A DNA stretch of 64,000 nt. Source: Massilia phyllostachyos. Its GTDB lineage: Bacteria > Pseudomonadota > Gammaproteobacteria > Burkholderiales > Burkholderiaceae_D. Positions within the stretch are counted from its first letter, which is position 1. Every line of letters begins with the position of its first letter. The notes beneath the pieces are model-generated. The model was given only the letters and a program-made list of their open reading frames with translations, ran no database searches and was not told the DNA's origin. The position numbers were made by a program, and so were the translations under genes. The stretch covers positions 310,001 to 374,000 of the forward strand of contig NZ_JAJNOC010000001.1 of the NCBI RefSeq assembly GCF_021044825.1, in the 5' to 3' direction. Below are positions 24,789 through 32,240 of the stretch, one piece after another.

Positions 24789-26603
24789 TTACGCCTGCAG
24801 GGTGGTGTTGACCACCTTGCCGGCGATGGTCACGTTGGTCAGGACGACGTTCTTCACGTTGTAGGTGTAGATCGGCTGCGCCGCGTTGACCGGGGTGCCG
24901 AAGTCGCAGTCGGTGATGGTGACGTCGCGGATCGGCAGCACCTCGGCCGGCGTGTCGCCGTTGTAGTCAAAGGCGACGGGGCCGAGCAGCAGCACCGCCT
25001 GGTAGCAGGAGCGCGGCCCGTCCCGGGTCGCCACATTCCCCACCTTGACATTTGAAATGTGCACGTGCTCCACCACCGGCGGGCGGGTGCGCACATTGTC
25101 GGCCCTGGGCGCGTAGTCGCAGTCGAAGGTGATCACCGCGCCGGCGCCGGCGCTGACCGATTTCGGCTGGATCGGCGAACCGGGAAGCGGCGTGTAGAAC
25201 TGGGGCTTCAGGTTCACGCCGTTCGGCATCAATACGTTGCGCACATAGAAGTGGCGCAGGAAACCGCCGCGGTTCATATTGGTCTTGAGGCGGATCGCGA
25301 TGTTCAGCGGATCGGTGGCCCAGTGGCTGTTGCGGAACTCGATGTCCTGCGCATACACGTGCTGGATCCCGCCCGACATCTCGCTGCCCAGGGTCACGCC
25401 GCCGTGGCCGCTGTTCATCACGCAATGCTGGATCACCACGTTCTGGGTCGGGCCGAACTGCGTGTCGAGGTTCTTGCCGGCCTTGATCGCGATGCAGTCG
25501 TCGCCGCTGTTGAAGGTGCAGTGCTCGACCAGCACGGTGTTGCAGGCTTCGGGGTCGAAGCCGTCGCTGTTCGGGCCCAGGCTGTTCATGTGGACCTTGC
25601 GGATCGCGAGCCTGCTGCAGTTGACCGGGTGGTGCTGCCAGAACGGCGAGCCGTTCAGCTGGTAGCCCTGCAGCAGCACGTCGGTGCAGCCGATGAATTC
25701 GACCATGCAGGGACGCAGGTAATGGCCGCGTCCGAACACGCGCTTGGCCGCCGGCACGCCCGCTTCCGACAGGGTCGGCAGGTAGGCTTCGTCGGTGCGC
25801 CACTTGTCGTCCTTGCCTTCCATGAGCGCGACCTGGGCGTCGGAGAGCCCTGGCGCGACCGCGCGGATCGTCGCGGGATTGAGCGGGTTCACGGCGGTCT
25901 GCGCCTCGTGCTGGCGCGCGCCCTTCCTCTTGCCCTTCCAGTCCCACCAGGTGTCGCCGTTCGCCTGCGGCACGCCGCCCTGGCCGTCCAGGATGCTGGT
26001 CCAGTCCTCGCCGGTGAGGGCGATATTGGTCTGGCCGTAGGCATACACCATCGGCGAGTAGTTCAGGCAGTCGTTGCTCTGCCAGCGCGAGATCACCAGC
26101 TTGCCTTTGGCGCCGCAGTCGTAGTCGCCGTATTTCGCGAAGTCCTCGGGGTCGTTGCTGAAGTAGACGTGGGCGCCCCTGGCCAGGTGCACGTTGACGT
26201 TCGACTTCAGGACGATCGGGCCCTTCACCAGCCAGTTCCCGGCCGGGATCAGCACGCGCCCGCCGCCGGCCTGGCTGCAGGCGGCGATCGCCGCGGCAAT
26301 CGCCGCGTAGCAGTCCCTGGCGTTCGGGGCCGGCGTCGTGAGCTGGCCCGGTTCGTGGTGGGCGAGGAAGCCTTCCACGGTCACGGTGTCGCAGGGGGCG
26401 GCGCCGTAGGCGGTGATATTGAAGTCGCGCTTGGGGAAGGCGAGGGGTTTCCTGAACGCGTCGATGATGCCTTGCGCGCGGGCCCACGGGTCGTCCCTGG
26501 CCGGTGCGGCGAATGCCGGTGCGCCGAGGCCGAAGCCGGCTGCGGAAACGCCAACGCCGCGCAGGAGGGCGCGGCGTTGCGGGTTGATGTGCCTGGAGGT
26601 CAT
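24789..26603 (-). CDS. GH28 polygalacturonase 2 (exported, Tat-type signal)
   Basis: A 604-residue GH28 enzyme and close paralog of the one at 8012. Both have the same length and share long identical blocks around the active site. Signatures are NSDGFD (Asp347), GDDCIAIKAG (Asp368-Asp369), SGHGGVTLGSE (His400) and IRLKT. The start at 26603 has AGGAGAAG upstream and gives a twin-arginine signal (QRRALLRGVGVSAAGFGLG) ending AFA. It lacks the lipobox-like Cys of paralog 1, so it is probably periplasmic and soluble. It follows receptor 2 by 70 bases on the same strand, which suggests coupled uptake and hydrolysis of oligogalacturonides. Confidence 0.9.
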   Translation of the reverse strand: MTSRHINPQRRALLRGVGVSAAGFGLGAPAFAAPARDDPWARAQGIIDAFRKPLAFPKRDFNITAYGAAPCDTVTVEGFLAHHEPGQLTTPAPNARDCYAAIAAAIAACSQAGGGRVLIPAGNWLVKGPIVLKSNVNVHLARGAHVYFSNDPEDFAKYGDYDCGAKGKLVISRWQSNDCLNYSPMVYAYGQTNIALTGEDWTSILDGQGGVPQANGDTWWDWKGKRKGARQHEAQTAVNPLNPATIRAVAPGLSDAQVALMEGKDDKWRTDEAYLPTLSEAGVPAAKRVFGRGHYLRPCMVEFIGCTDVLLQGYQLNGSPFWQHHPVNCSRLAIRKVHMNSLGPNSDGFDPEACNTVLVEHCTFNSGDDCIAIKAGKNLDTQFGPTQNVVIQHCVMNSGHGGVTLGSEMSGGIQHVYAQDIEFRNSHWATDPLNIAIRLKTNMNRGGFLRHFYVRNVLMPNGVNLKPQFYTPLPGSPIQPKSVSAGAGAVITFDCDYAPRADNVRTRPPVVEHVHISNVKVGNVATRDGPRSCYQAVLLLGPVAFDYNGDTPAEVLPIRDVTITDCDFGTPVNAAQPIYTYNVKNVVLTNVTIAGKVVNTTLQA

Positions 26604-26673
26604 CGGGTCTTCTCCTGCGGTGGTCAAGGTCGCCGGCCACCGTACGCGAACCCGGTGGCCGGCGTGGCGCTGC

Positions 26674-29490
26674 TTAGAAGCTGTAATCCGCGCGCACCGT
26701 GAAGGTGCGGCCGATCGGCTTGGCGACGTTACGTGCGAACACCACGCGCGAGGAGAGGCGCTGGTTCGACAGCGGCGGATCCTCGTCGAACAGGTTGTTC
26801 ACGCCCAGGCCGAGCTTGAGCTGCTTGTTGACCTTGTAGCTGGTCGACAGGTTGTACACGCGGTAGGCCGCGATGCGGTTGAAGAAAGGCTGGCCCGGCT
26901 TCTGGGTCGGCAGCGCATTGGTGTCTTCGTAGCTCGAGGCGTACTGCTGCGTCAGCTGGGCGAAGAAGCCGTTGTACGACCAGTTCACGCGCGCCTGGTG
27001 CTTCCACTTGAACACATAGGTGTTCGATGCGGTCGCGCCGGTGGACAGGGCGCCGTTGCGGCCGACGCTGTCGAACCATTCGCCGCCCGACTCGTTCTGG
27101 CCTTCGTACTTGTCGGTGTAGGTGCCGTCCAGCGAAAAGCCGAAGCGTCCCCAGCTCGAGGTCGGGTAGACGTAGTTCAGGCCGATGTCCACGCCCTGGG
27201 TGCGCAGGCCGCCCATGTTCAGGCGGGTCTTGGTGATGTAGGCCAGGGTGCCGTCAGCGTTACGCACGAACAGGTCGCCGTACTTCTCGATGTTGTTGAA
27301 GATCGTGTCTTCCGAGACCTGGGCGATGGTGCCGGTCATGTCGATCTTCCAGAAATCGACGGTGGCCACGAAGTTCTTCACCGGCTCGACCACGAAGCCG
27401 ACCGTGTAGGTCTTCGACTTTTCCGGATCCAGGTCGGGATTGGCGCCGGTCAGGGTGGTCAGGCGGGTGTTGCAGACGCGGGTCGGGTCCAGGTTCAGGC
27501 CGGCGTAGCGCGGGTCGGTGGTGAGGGTGCCGGTGCCGGTCACGCCAGGGGTGGCGCTCGGGCACAGCAGCGGATCGTCCCAGTTCGACGAGGACGGGGT
27601 CAGGGTACGCTCGCTGCCGTACAGTTCCGGCAGGGTCGGGGCGCGGAAGCCCTTGCTCACCGTGCCGCGCAGCATCAGCTGCTTCATGGGCTGGTAGCGG
27701 AAGCTGGCCTTCGGGTTGACGGTGTTGCCGAAGTCGCTGAAATGGTCGGCGCGCACCGCGAAGTTCAGGTTCAGTTCCTTGGTCACCGGGGCGTCGAGTT
27801 CGGCGTAGGCGCCGGCCACCCGGCGCGAACCGCTCGGGTTGCGGCCCGGGGTGCCCGACACCTTGTAGACCACCTCGTTGCCCAGCATGTTCATGTTTTC
27901 CTCGAAGGACTCGCGGTGCCAGTCGGCGCCGACCGCCAGGCCGAGGGCGCCGCCGCCGAGGTCCATCAGGGTGCGCGACAGGTTGACGTCGGCGCCGTAG
28001 TAGCGCACGTCGGCATTGCGGTATTCGAGGCCGTCGGCCGAGATGCTCTCGAGGTAGTCGCGGCCGGCCTGGTCCTGCGGGCCGAAGGGGTTCAAGATGC
28101 CCTTTTCCACCCCTGCGTACAGGCCCGGGGTGCGCACGAAGTTGTCGCGGAAGCCGATGTTGCGCTGGCTGTAGGCGTAGGAGACGCCGGCGCGGTAGTC
28201 CCAGCCCCCGAAGAAACTGAGCTGTCCCTCGTCCTGCACCACCAGGCGGTGGTTGAGCTGTTCGTCGTGGGTGGTGACGGCGCCGAGTTCGTCCAGGCTC
28301 CAGGTCAGGGCCAGGTCTTCGCCATTCAGGCCGGCCACGGCCGGCACGCCGCCGCTGCCGCCCGGGTACCACTTGCTGGCCCTGGTGATCATCAGGGGAC
28401 GGCGCGAAGCGGTCAAGCGGTCGTAGTCGGTGCTGGCGCCGAACGGCTGCGGCGCGTCGGAGGCGTCGATATAGGACTTCGACAGGTTCAGTTCGACGGT
28501 CAGGATGCCGCCGTCGCCGTGCGCCAGGCTGGCCTTGGTGAACACGGTCGCCTGCTGCGCTTCCGGCAGCAGTTCCGGATAGTAGGTCGGGTCGGTGATG
28601 CAGGTCTTGCCGCCGTTGGCGTTGGTGCGGGTCGACGGGATCGTGGTCTGGACCGCGTACGGGGTCACGCAGCCGGCTGCGAAATACGGATTGCCGGTGA
28701 TGCTGGCCGACTTGCCGTTGCGGTAGATGGTGAAGTTGGCCGGCGAAGCCGCGCCGCCCGAGGTGTTCGGGGTGAAGGCGGTGCCGCCCAGCTGGACAAT
28801 CTTGGCCGGGTCGGTGATGTTCGGGCGGTCGCGCTGCAGCAGCGAGTCGCGGCGCTGGACGTCGATCGCGGTGTAGACGTTCCAGCCGTCGCTGGCCAGG
28901 TCGCCCTTGCCGATCACCAGGCCGGCGCGGCGCTGGGCGCCTCCGCCCGACTGCTCCGGCTGCACGGTGCTGGCGCTGGCCGTCACGCCGGTGATCGAAC
29001 GCTTGGTGATGAAGTTGACCACGCCGGCGATCGCGTCGGTGCCGTACAGGGCCGAGGCGCCGTCGCGCAGCACTTCGACGCGCTCGATGGCGGCCATCGG
29101 GATCACGTCGACGTTGACGGAACTGTCGCCCAGCGCCTCGTTGGCCAGGCGGCGGCCGTTGAGCAGCACCAGGGTGCGGTTGGTGTTCAGGCCGCGCATA
29201 TTGATCATCGTGCCGCTGCCGCCGCCACCGACCGGTTCGTTGGTCGAGGCCACGGTCAGGGCCACGGCGACTTCCGACATCGTGGTCAGGCCGCGGTTGA
29301 CCAGTTCTTCCGCCTTGATGGTCGTGAGGGGCAGGGCGTTCTCGGTGGCGAGTCGCTTGATCGAGGAACCGGTGACTTCGACGCGCTGCATCGGCGCTTC
29401 CTGCGCGATTGCGACGTTGGTCAGGGCCATGACTGCAGCGGACACTGCCGACAGAAGGAAGCGCGGATGGGAGGTTGTACGGTGTTTCAT
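26674..29490 (-). CDS. TonB-dependent outer-membrane receptor 2
   Basis: A 938-residue TonB-dependent receptor. It has a signal peptide (to about 29, AIAQ) and a TonB-box-like MQRVEVTGSSIKR. The plug contains MINMRGLNTNRTLVLLNGRR, IERVEVLRDGASALYGTDAIAGVVNFI, the classical plug sequence. The barrel ends FTVRADYSF with a terminal Phe. It belongs to a different subgroup from receptor 1, as the plug motifs show. Multiple locus operators lie upstream (29561-29643). With the GH28 gene behind it, a role in importing pectin fragments is likely, but the ligand is inferred. Confidence 0.92.
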   Translation of the reverse strand: MKHRTTSHPRFLLSAVSAAVMALTNVAIAQEAPMQRVEVTGSSIKRLATENALPLTTIKAEELVNRGLTTMSEVAVALTVASTNEPVGGGGSGTMINMRGLNTNRTLVLLNGRRLANEALGDSSVNVDVIPMAAIERVEVLRDGASALYGTDAIAGVVNFITKRSITGVTASASTVQPEQSGGGAQRRAGLVIGKGDLASDGWNVYTAIDVQRRDSLLQRDRPNITDPAKIVQLGGTAFTPNTSGGAASPANFTIYRNGKSASITGNPYFAAGCVTPYAVQTTIPSTRTNANGGKTCITDPTYYPELLPEAQQATVFTKASLAHGDGGILTVELNLSKSYIDASDAPQPFGASTDYDRLTASRRPLMITRASKWYPGGSGGVPAVAGLNGEDLALTWSLDELGAVTTHDEQLNHRLVVQDEGQLSFFGGWDYRAGVSYAYSQRNIGFRDNFVRTPGLYAGVEKGILNPFGPQDQAGRDYLESISADGLEYRNADVRYYGADVNLSRTLMDLGGGALGLAVGADWHRESFEENMNMLGNEVVYKVSGTPGRNPSGSRRVAGAYAELDAPVTKELNLNFAVRADHFSDFGNTVNPKASFRYQPMKQLMLRGTVSKGFRAPTLPELYGSERTLTPSSSNWDDPLLCPSATPGVTGTGTLTTDPRYAGLNLDPTRVCNTRLTTLTGANPDLDPEKSKTYTVGFVVEPVKNFVATVDFWKIDMTGTIAQVSEDTIFNNIEKYGDLFVRNADGTLAYITKTRLNMGGLRTQGVDIGLNYVYPTSSWGRFGFSLDGTYTDKYEGQNESGGEWFDSVGRNGALSTGATASNTYVFKWKHQARVNWSYNGFFAQLTQQYASSYEDTNALPTQKPGQPFFNRIAAYRVYNLSTSYKVNKQLKLGLGVNNLFDEDPPLSNQRLSSRVVFARNVAKPIGRTFTVRADYSF

Positions 29491-29560
29491 ATGTCTCCTG
29501 CTTTGTTTTCGTCAAGCGCGCCCAGGGTCCTCCCGGATCGCGCGGGGTGGGGCGATTCTA

Positions 29561-29643
29561 CTTTGGTCTGACCGCTTTCGCAATCTGGACGAGCCAGTTA
29601 TTTTTCGGTCTACCGGTAAATACAAAGTGGTCAGACCAATTAT
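29561..29643. promoter_or_regulatory. Cluster of predicted GntR operators upstream of receptor 2
   Basis: Clear copies are CTTTGGTCTGACCGCTT (29561-29577) and AAAGTGGTCAGACCAATTAT (29624-29643). Two degenerate copies lie between them (TCTGGACGAGCCAG and TTCGGTCTACCGG). The cluster lies between the GntR gene and the receptor gene it precedes. Confidence 0.68.
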
Positions 29644-29744
29644 GTCAATAGCAAGACAGCGGTGCATGCGGCGGCGTGGGTGGGCCGGAGCCACCGTGGC
29701 GGGCAGGGCAGGGAGACGGCCGGGCGCGTGACCGGCCGGGCGGA

Positions 29745-30443
29745 TCAGCCGCGCGAGAAGGTGCGGGTGACGCGGTCCAGGTGGGCGCGCATCGCGGTGC
29801 GGGCGCCGGCCACGTCGTGCGAGGCGATCGCGGCGAAGATGTTGCGGTGGTCGAGCAGGGTCTGCTGGCGCAGTTCCTCGGTCTGGAAGTGTTCCTTCAG
29901 CTTGTGCCACAGCGAGCCGCGCTGGCTCCACAGGTATTCGATCACGCCGACCATCGCGCTGTTGCCGGTGGCGCGCGCGATCGCCAGGTGGAAATTGCGG
30001 TCGGCCGACTCGTTGCCGGCGCGTTCCTCGTGGTGCTGCTCCATCTCTTCGACCGCGCGCAGGATGGCGTCGATGGCCGAATCACTGGCGTGCTTGGCGG
30101 CCAGCGCCGCCACCTCGACCTCGATCAGGCGGCGCGCGGCCAGCACCTCGAAGGGGCCGGGGCCGGCGGTCGGCACCTCGGCCTGCGGCTTGGCCTGCTC
30201 GCTGACGTAGACCCCCGAGCCGCCGCGCACTTCGACCGTGCCGCCCAGTTCCAGGGCGATCAAGGCTTCGCGCAGCGAGGTGCGGCTGACGCCGAGCTTG
30301 CCGGCCAGCTCGCGTTCGGCCGGCAGGCGCTCGCCCGGACGGATATTCTCGGCGCGGATCAGTTCTACGATCTTGCTCGAGACCACCCGGTACAGCCTTG
30401 GCTCGTTGCCGCCGTTTTCGTTCGGCGCAGCGGTTTTTTTCAT
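29745..30443 (-). CDS. GntR/FadR-subfamily (FCD) regulator 1, candidate pectin-regulon repressor
   Basis: A 232-residue FCD-class GntR regulator. The winged helix-turn-helix is at about residues 18-85 (LIRAENIRPGERLPAERELAGKLGVSRTSLREALIALELGG, then GSGVYVSE). The FCD ligand domain shows DRNFHLAIARATGN, DHRNIFAAI and a late RAHLDRV, matching the metal-binding Asp/His positions of FadR-type sensors. The start at Met (30443) is preferred; an upstream Met at 30485 is possible. One copy of the TGGTC-type site lies in its own promoter (30516-30532), and many lie at pectin genes. It is therefore the best candidate for the locus regulator, sensing a uronate-derived ligand. The ligand is inferred. 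Confidence 0.88.
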   Translation of the reverse strand: MKKTAAPNENGGNEPRLYRVVSSKIVELIRAENIRPGERLPAERELAGKLGVSRTSLREALIALELGGTVEVRGGSGVYVSEQAKPQAEVPTAGPGPFEVLAARRLIEVEVAALAAKHASDSAIDAILRAVEEMEQHHEERAGNESADRNFHLAIARATGNSAMVGVIEYLWSQRGSLWHKLKEHFQTEELRQQTLLDHRNIFAAIASHDVAGARTAMRAHLDRVTRTFSRG

Positions 30444-30515
30444 CGATGGGTCCGTCGTGGATAAATGGTGGCCGATGCCAAACAAGGAATCTTAGTTTGG
30501 CGCGGGTAATGTTGC

Positions 30516-30532
30516 AAGTGGACCAACCAATT
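30516..30532. promoter_or_regulatory. Predicted autoregulatory GntR operator
   Basis: AAGTGGACCAACCAATT lies upstream of GntR regulator 1. It is a variant of the TGGTCNGACCA palindrome of this locus and suggests autoregulation. Confidence 0.55.
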
Positions 30533-30553
30533 ATACGCGAACGGCGGCCATGT

Positions 30554-31759
30554 TTACGGCTGAGGTGTTACGGTCATCGCCATGCTGAATGCCTTGTCGC
30601 CTTCGCCGACCCGGACGGTGGCCGCTTCGCCCACCCGGGTCAGCAGGGTGGGCGCCGTTACCAGGGCCGCGCCCTTGAACAGCTTTCCGGTCAGCCAGAC
30701 CTTGTCCGGCGTCTCGCCCGGATGCACGATCATGTCGAGGCGCCACTCGCCCGAGCTGACGCTGAACTTCTCGCCGGCCGGCGTGATTACGCGCGGGATC
30801 ATCCCCTTCCCGTCGCTCTGGAAGGCGTCCGCCTTGACGTCGAAGCCGAAAGGCGAGCTGCTGCCGTCGACGAGGGCCAGGGACACCATGTACTGGGACA
30901 CGGCCACAGGCTGCTGCGCGCGGGCGCCCAGCGTGGCGCCGAATGCGCCCAGCGCCATCAGGGCGAGGATGCAGCGGCCGGCGGCGCGGCGGAAGGTTCC
31001 GGGTAGGGTGTGCTGCAGACTCATGATGCGCTCCTTGGTGGGGTGAGGGGATTGCCATTGGCAGTGCAGGCCGGCGCGGAAGGCGCCGGTGTGGGACTTC
31101 AGGAGGGCTTCGGCGTAGACGCGGCGCTGGCCCGGATGCTGCTGGATGACGGCGGCGTCGCAGGCCAGTTCCTGGTCCTGGCGGAAGGCGCGTGCGCCCA
31201 GGTGGACCAGCGGATTGAACCAGAAGACGCACTGGAACAGGCTTGCCGCCAGGTTGGCCGGCAGGTCGCCGCGGGCGATGTGGGCGCGTTCGTGGGCGAG
31301 CACCAGGGCCTGTTCGGCAGGCGAATAGCGCGCCGCGAAATCGTCGGGCAGCACGACCCGTGGACGGAACAGGCCGACCGAGGCCGGCCCGGCCGCGCCG
31401 GCCCTGGCCCGGCGCAGGAAGGCGCGCTGACCGAGGGCGAAGCGCAGCGCCATCGCTGCCGCGCCAATGGCCCAGGCAAGCATCAGCATGTCGGCTTGGC
31501 CAGACGACGGGACGGCGGCCGTGGCCTGCGCCGCCAGCGATTGGACCGGGCGCAGCACCTGGATCGTTTGCAGCACCTGGGCCGGGCGGCTAGGCGCCAG
31601 GCTCGCGAACACGACGAGCGGCATCAGCAGCCAGGCCTGGTAGGCCAGCGCCGCGCCGAGCCAGCGCCGCAGCGGCCGGCGCAGGACCAGCAGGACGAGG
31701 ATCGCCAGGCCGGCGAACAGCGCACCGCGCAGGATCAGGCCGGTGAATTCACTGGCCAT
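30554..31759 (-). CDS. M56-family (BlaR1-like) membrane metallopeptidase
   Basis: A 401-residue BlaR1/MecR1-type membrane protein. N-terminal TM helices lie at about 8-27, 36-55 and 92-108. The zinc motif HERAH is His156-Glu157-His160, followed by FNPLVHLGARAFRQDQELACDAAV, the usual M56 continuation. After a further TM segment (about 262-280) there is a periplasmic tail of about 120 residues. The tail is not a penicillin-binding domain; it is a beta-rich segment with repeated Val/Thr strands. The gene overlaps the BlaI gene by 11 bases. The pair is a signal-transducing protease plus repressor; the signal sensed is unknown. Confidence 0.85.
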   Translation of the reverse strand: MASEFTGLILRGALFAGLAILVLLVLRRPLRRWLGAALAYQAWLLMPLVVFASLAPSRPAQVLQTIQVLRPVQSLAAQATAAVPSSGQADMLMLAWAIGAAAMALRFALGQRAFLRRARAGAAGPASVGLFRPRVVLPDDFAARYSPAEQALVLAHERAHIARGDLPANLAASLFQCVFWFNPLVHLGARAFRQDQELACDAAVIQQHPGQRRVYAEALLKSHTGAFRAGLHCQWQSPHPTKERIMSLQHTLPGTFRRAAGRCILALMALGAFGATLGARAQQPVAVSQYMVSLALVDGSSSPFGFDVKADAFQSDGKGMIPRVITPAGEKFSVSSGEWRLDMIVHPGETPDKVWLTGKLFKGAALVTAPTLLTRVGEAATVRVGEGDKAFSMAMTVTPQP

Positions 31760-32138
31760 CGTCCATCTCGTCGATCAGCTTGCGCAGCTCCTGGATATCG
31801 GCCTGCGACAGCTTTTTCCGGCTGCCGAAGTGCGCGACCAGCGGCGCGATGCGTCCGCCGAACAGGCGCTGCACCAGGCTCTCGCTTTCACGCGCCAGCC
31901 AGGCTTCGCGCGGCAGGATCGCGGAGTAGAGGAAGCGCCGGCCATCCTTTTCGGCGGCGATCGCGCCCTTCTTCAGCAGGCGGTTGAGCAGGGTCTTGAC
32001 GGTGGCGGACTGCCAGTGCTGGCTTTCCGATAGGGCGACGACGACCTGTTCGGCCACGACCGGGCCGGGCGCGCGCCACAGCACTTCCATGACGTGGGAT
32101 TCGGCATCGCTGATGTTGATTGCGGGTGGTGTGGGCAT
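31749..32138 (-). CDS. BlaI/MecI/CopY-family repressor
   Basis: A 129-residue winged-helix repressor. ISDAESHVMEVLWRAPGPVVAEQVV, HWQSATVKTLLNRLLKKGAI and GRRFLYSAILPREAW are standard BlaI/MecI blocks, and the C-terminal helices (SRKKLSQADIQELRKLIDEM) form the dimer region. It is followed by the M56 peptidase that would cleave it. Two perfect TTACANNTGTAA palindromes sit just upstream, matching the known BlaI/MecI site type, so the pair is probably autoregulated. Confidence 0.9.
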   Translation of the reverse strand: MPTPPAINISDAESHVMEVLWRAPGPVVAEQVVVALSESQHWQSATVKTLLNRLLKKGAIAAEKDGRRFLYSAILPREAWLARESESLVQRLFGGRIAPLVAHFGSRKKLSQADIQELRKLIDEMDDGQ

Positions 32139-32148
32139 GACGTACCAT

Positions 32149-32186
32149 TTACAAATGTAATCTTGAGGTGATGATTACAGCTGTAA
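32149..32186. promoter_or_regulatory. Two BlaI/MecI-type operators
   Basis: TTACAAATGTAA (32149-32160) and TTACAGCTGTAA (32175-32186) are perfect 12-bp palindromes, with centres 26 bases apart, directly upstream of the BlaI gene. They match the TACANNTGTA consensus of the family. Confidence 0.85.
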
Positions 32187-32210
32187 ACGGTATTGTCAAG
32201 CCGGCTTTTC

Positions 32211-32240
32211 GTAGGGTGGGCGGAGGACCGCCCACCCTAC
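32211..32240. repeat. REP-like palindrome, copy 3 (perfect)
   Basis: Arms GTAGGGTGGGCGG and CCGCCCACCCTAC are perfect complements around a 4-base AGGA loop. It overlaps the last codons of the PL1-CE8 gene (stop at 32237), as copies 1 and 2 overlap stops elsewhere. This is the best-preserved copy. Confidence 0.8.

Noticed and set aside
24770-24798. GCAGGCG/CGCCTGC hairpin between cysC and GH28 as a strong terminator
   Set aside because: The stem is 7 bp with a long loop, has no T-tract on either side and includes part of the GH28 3' coding end.
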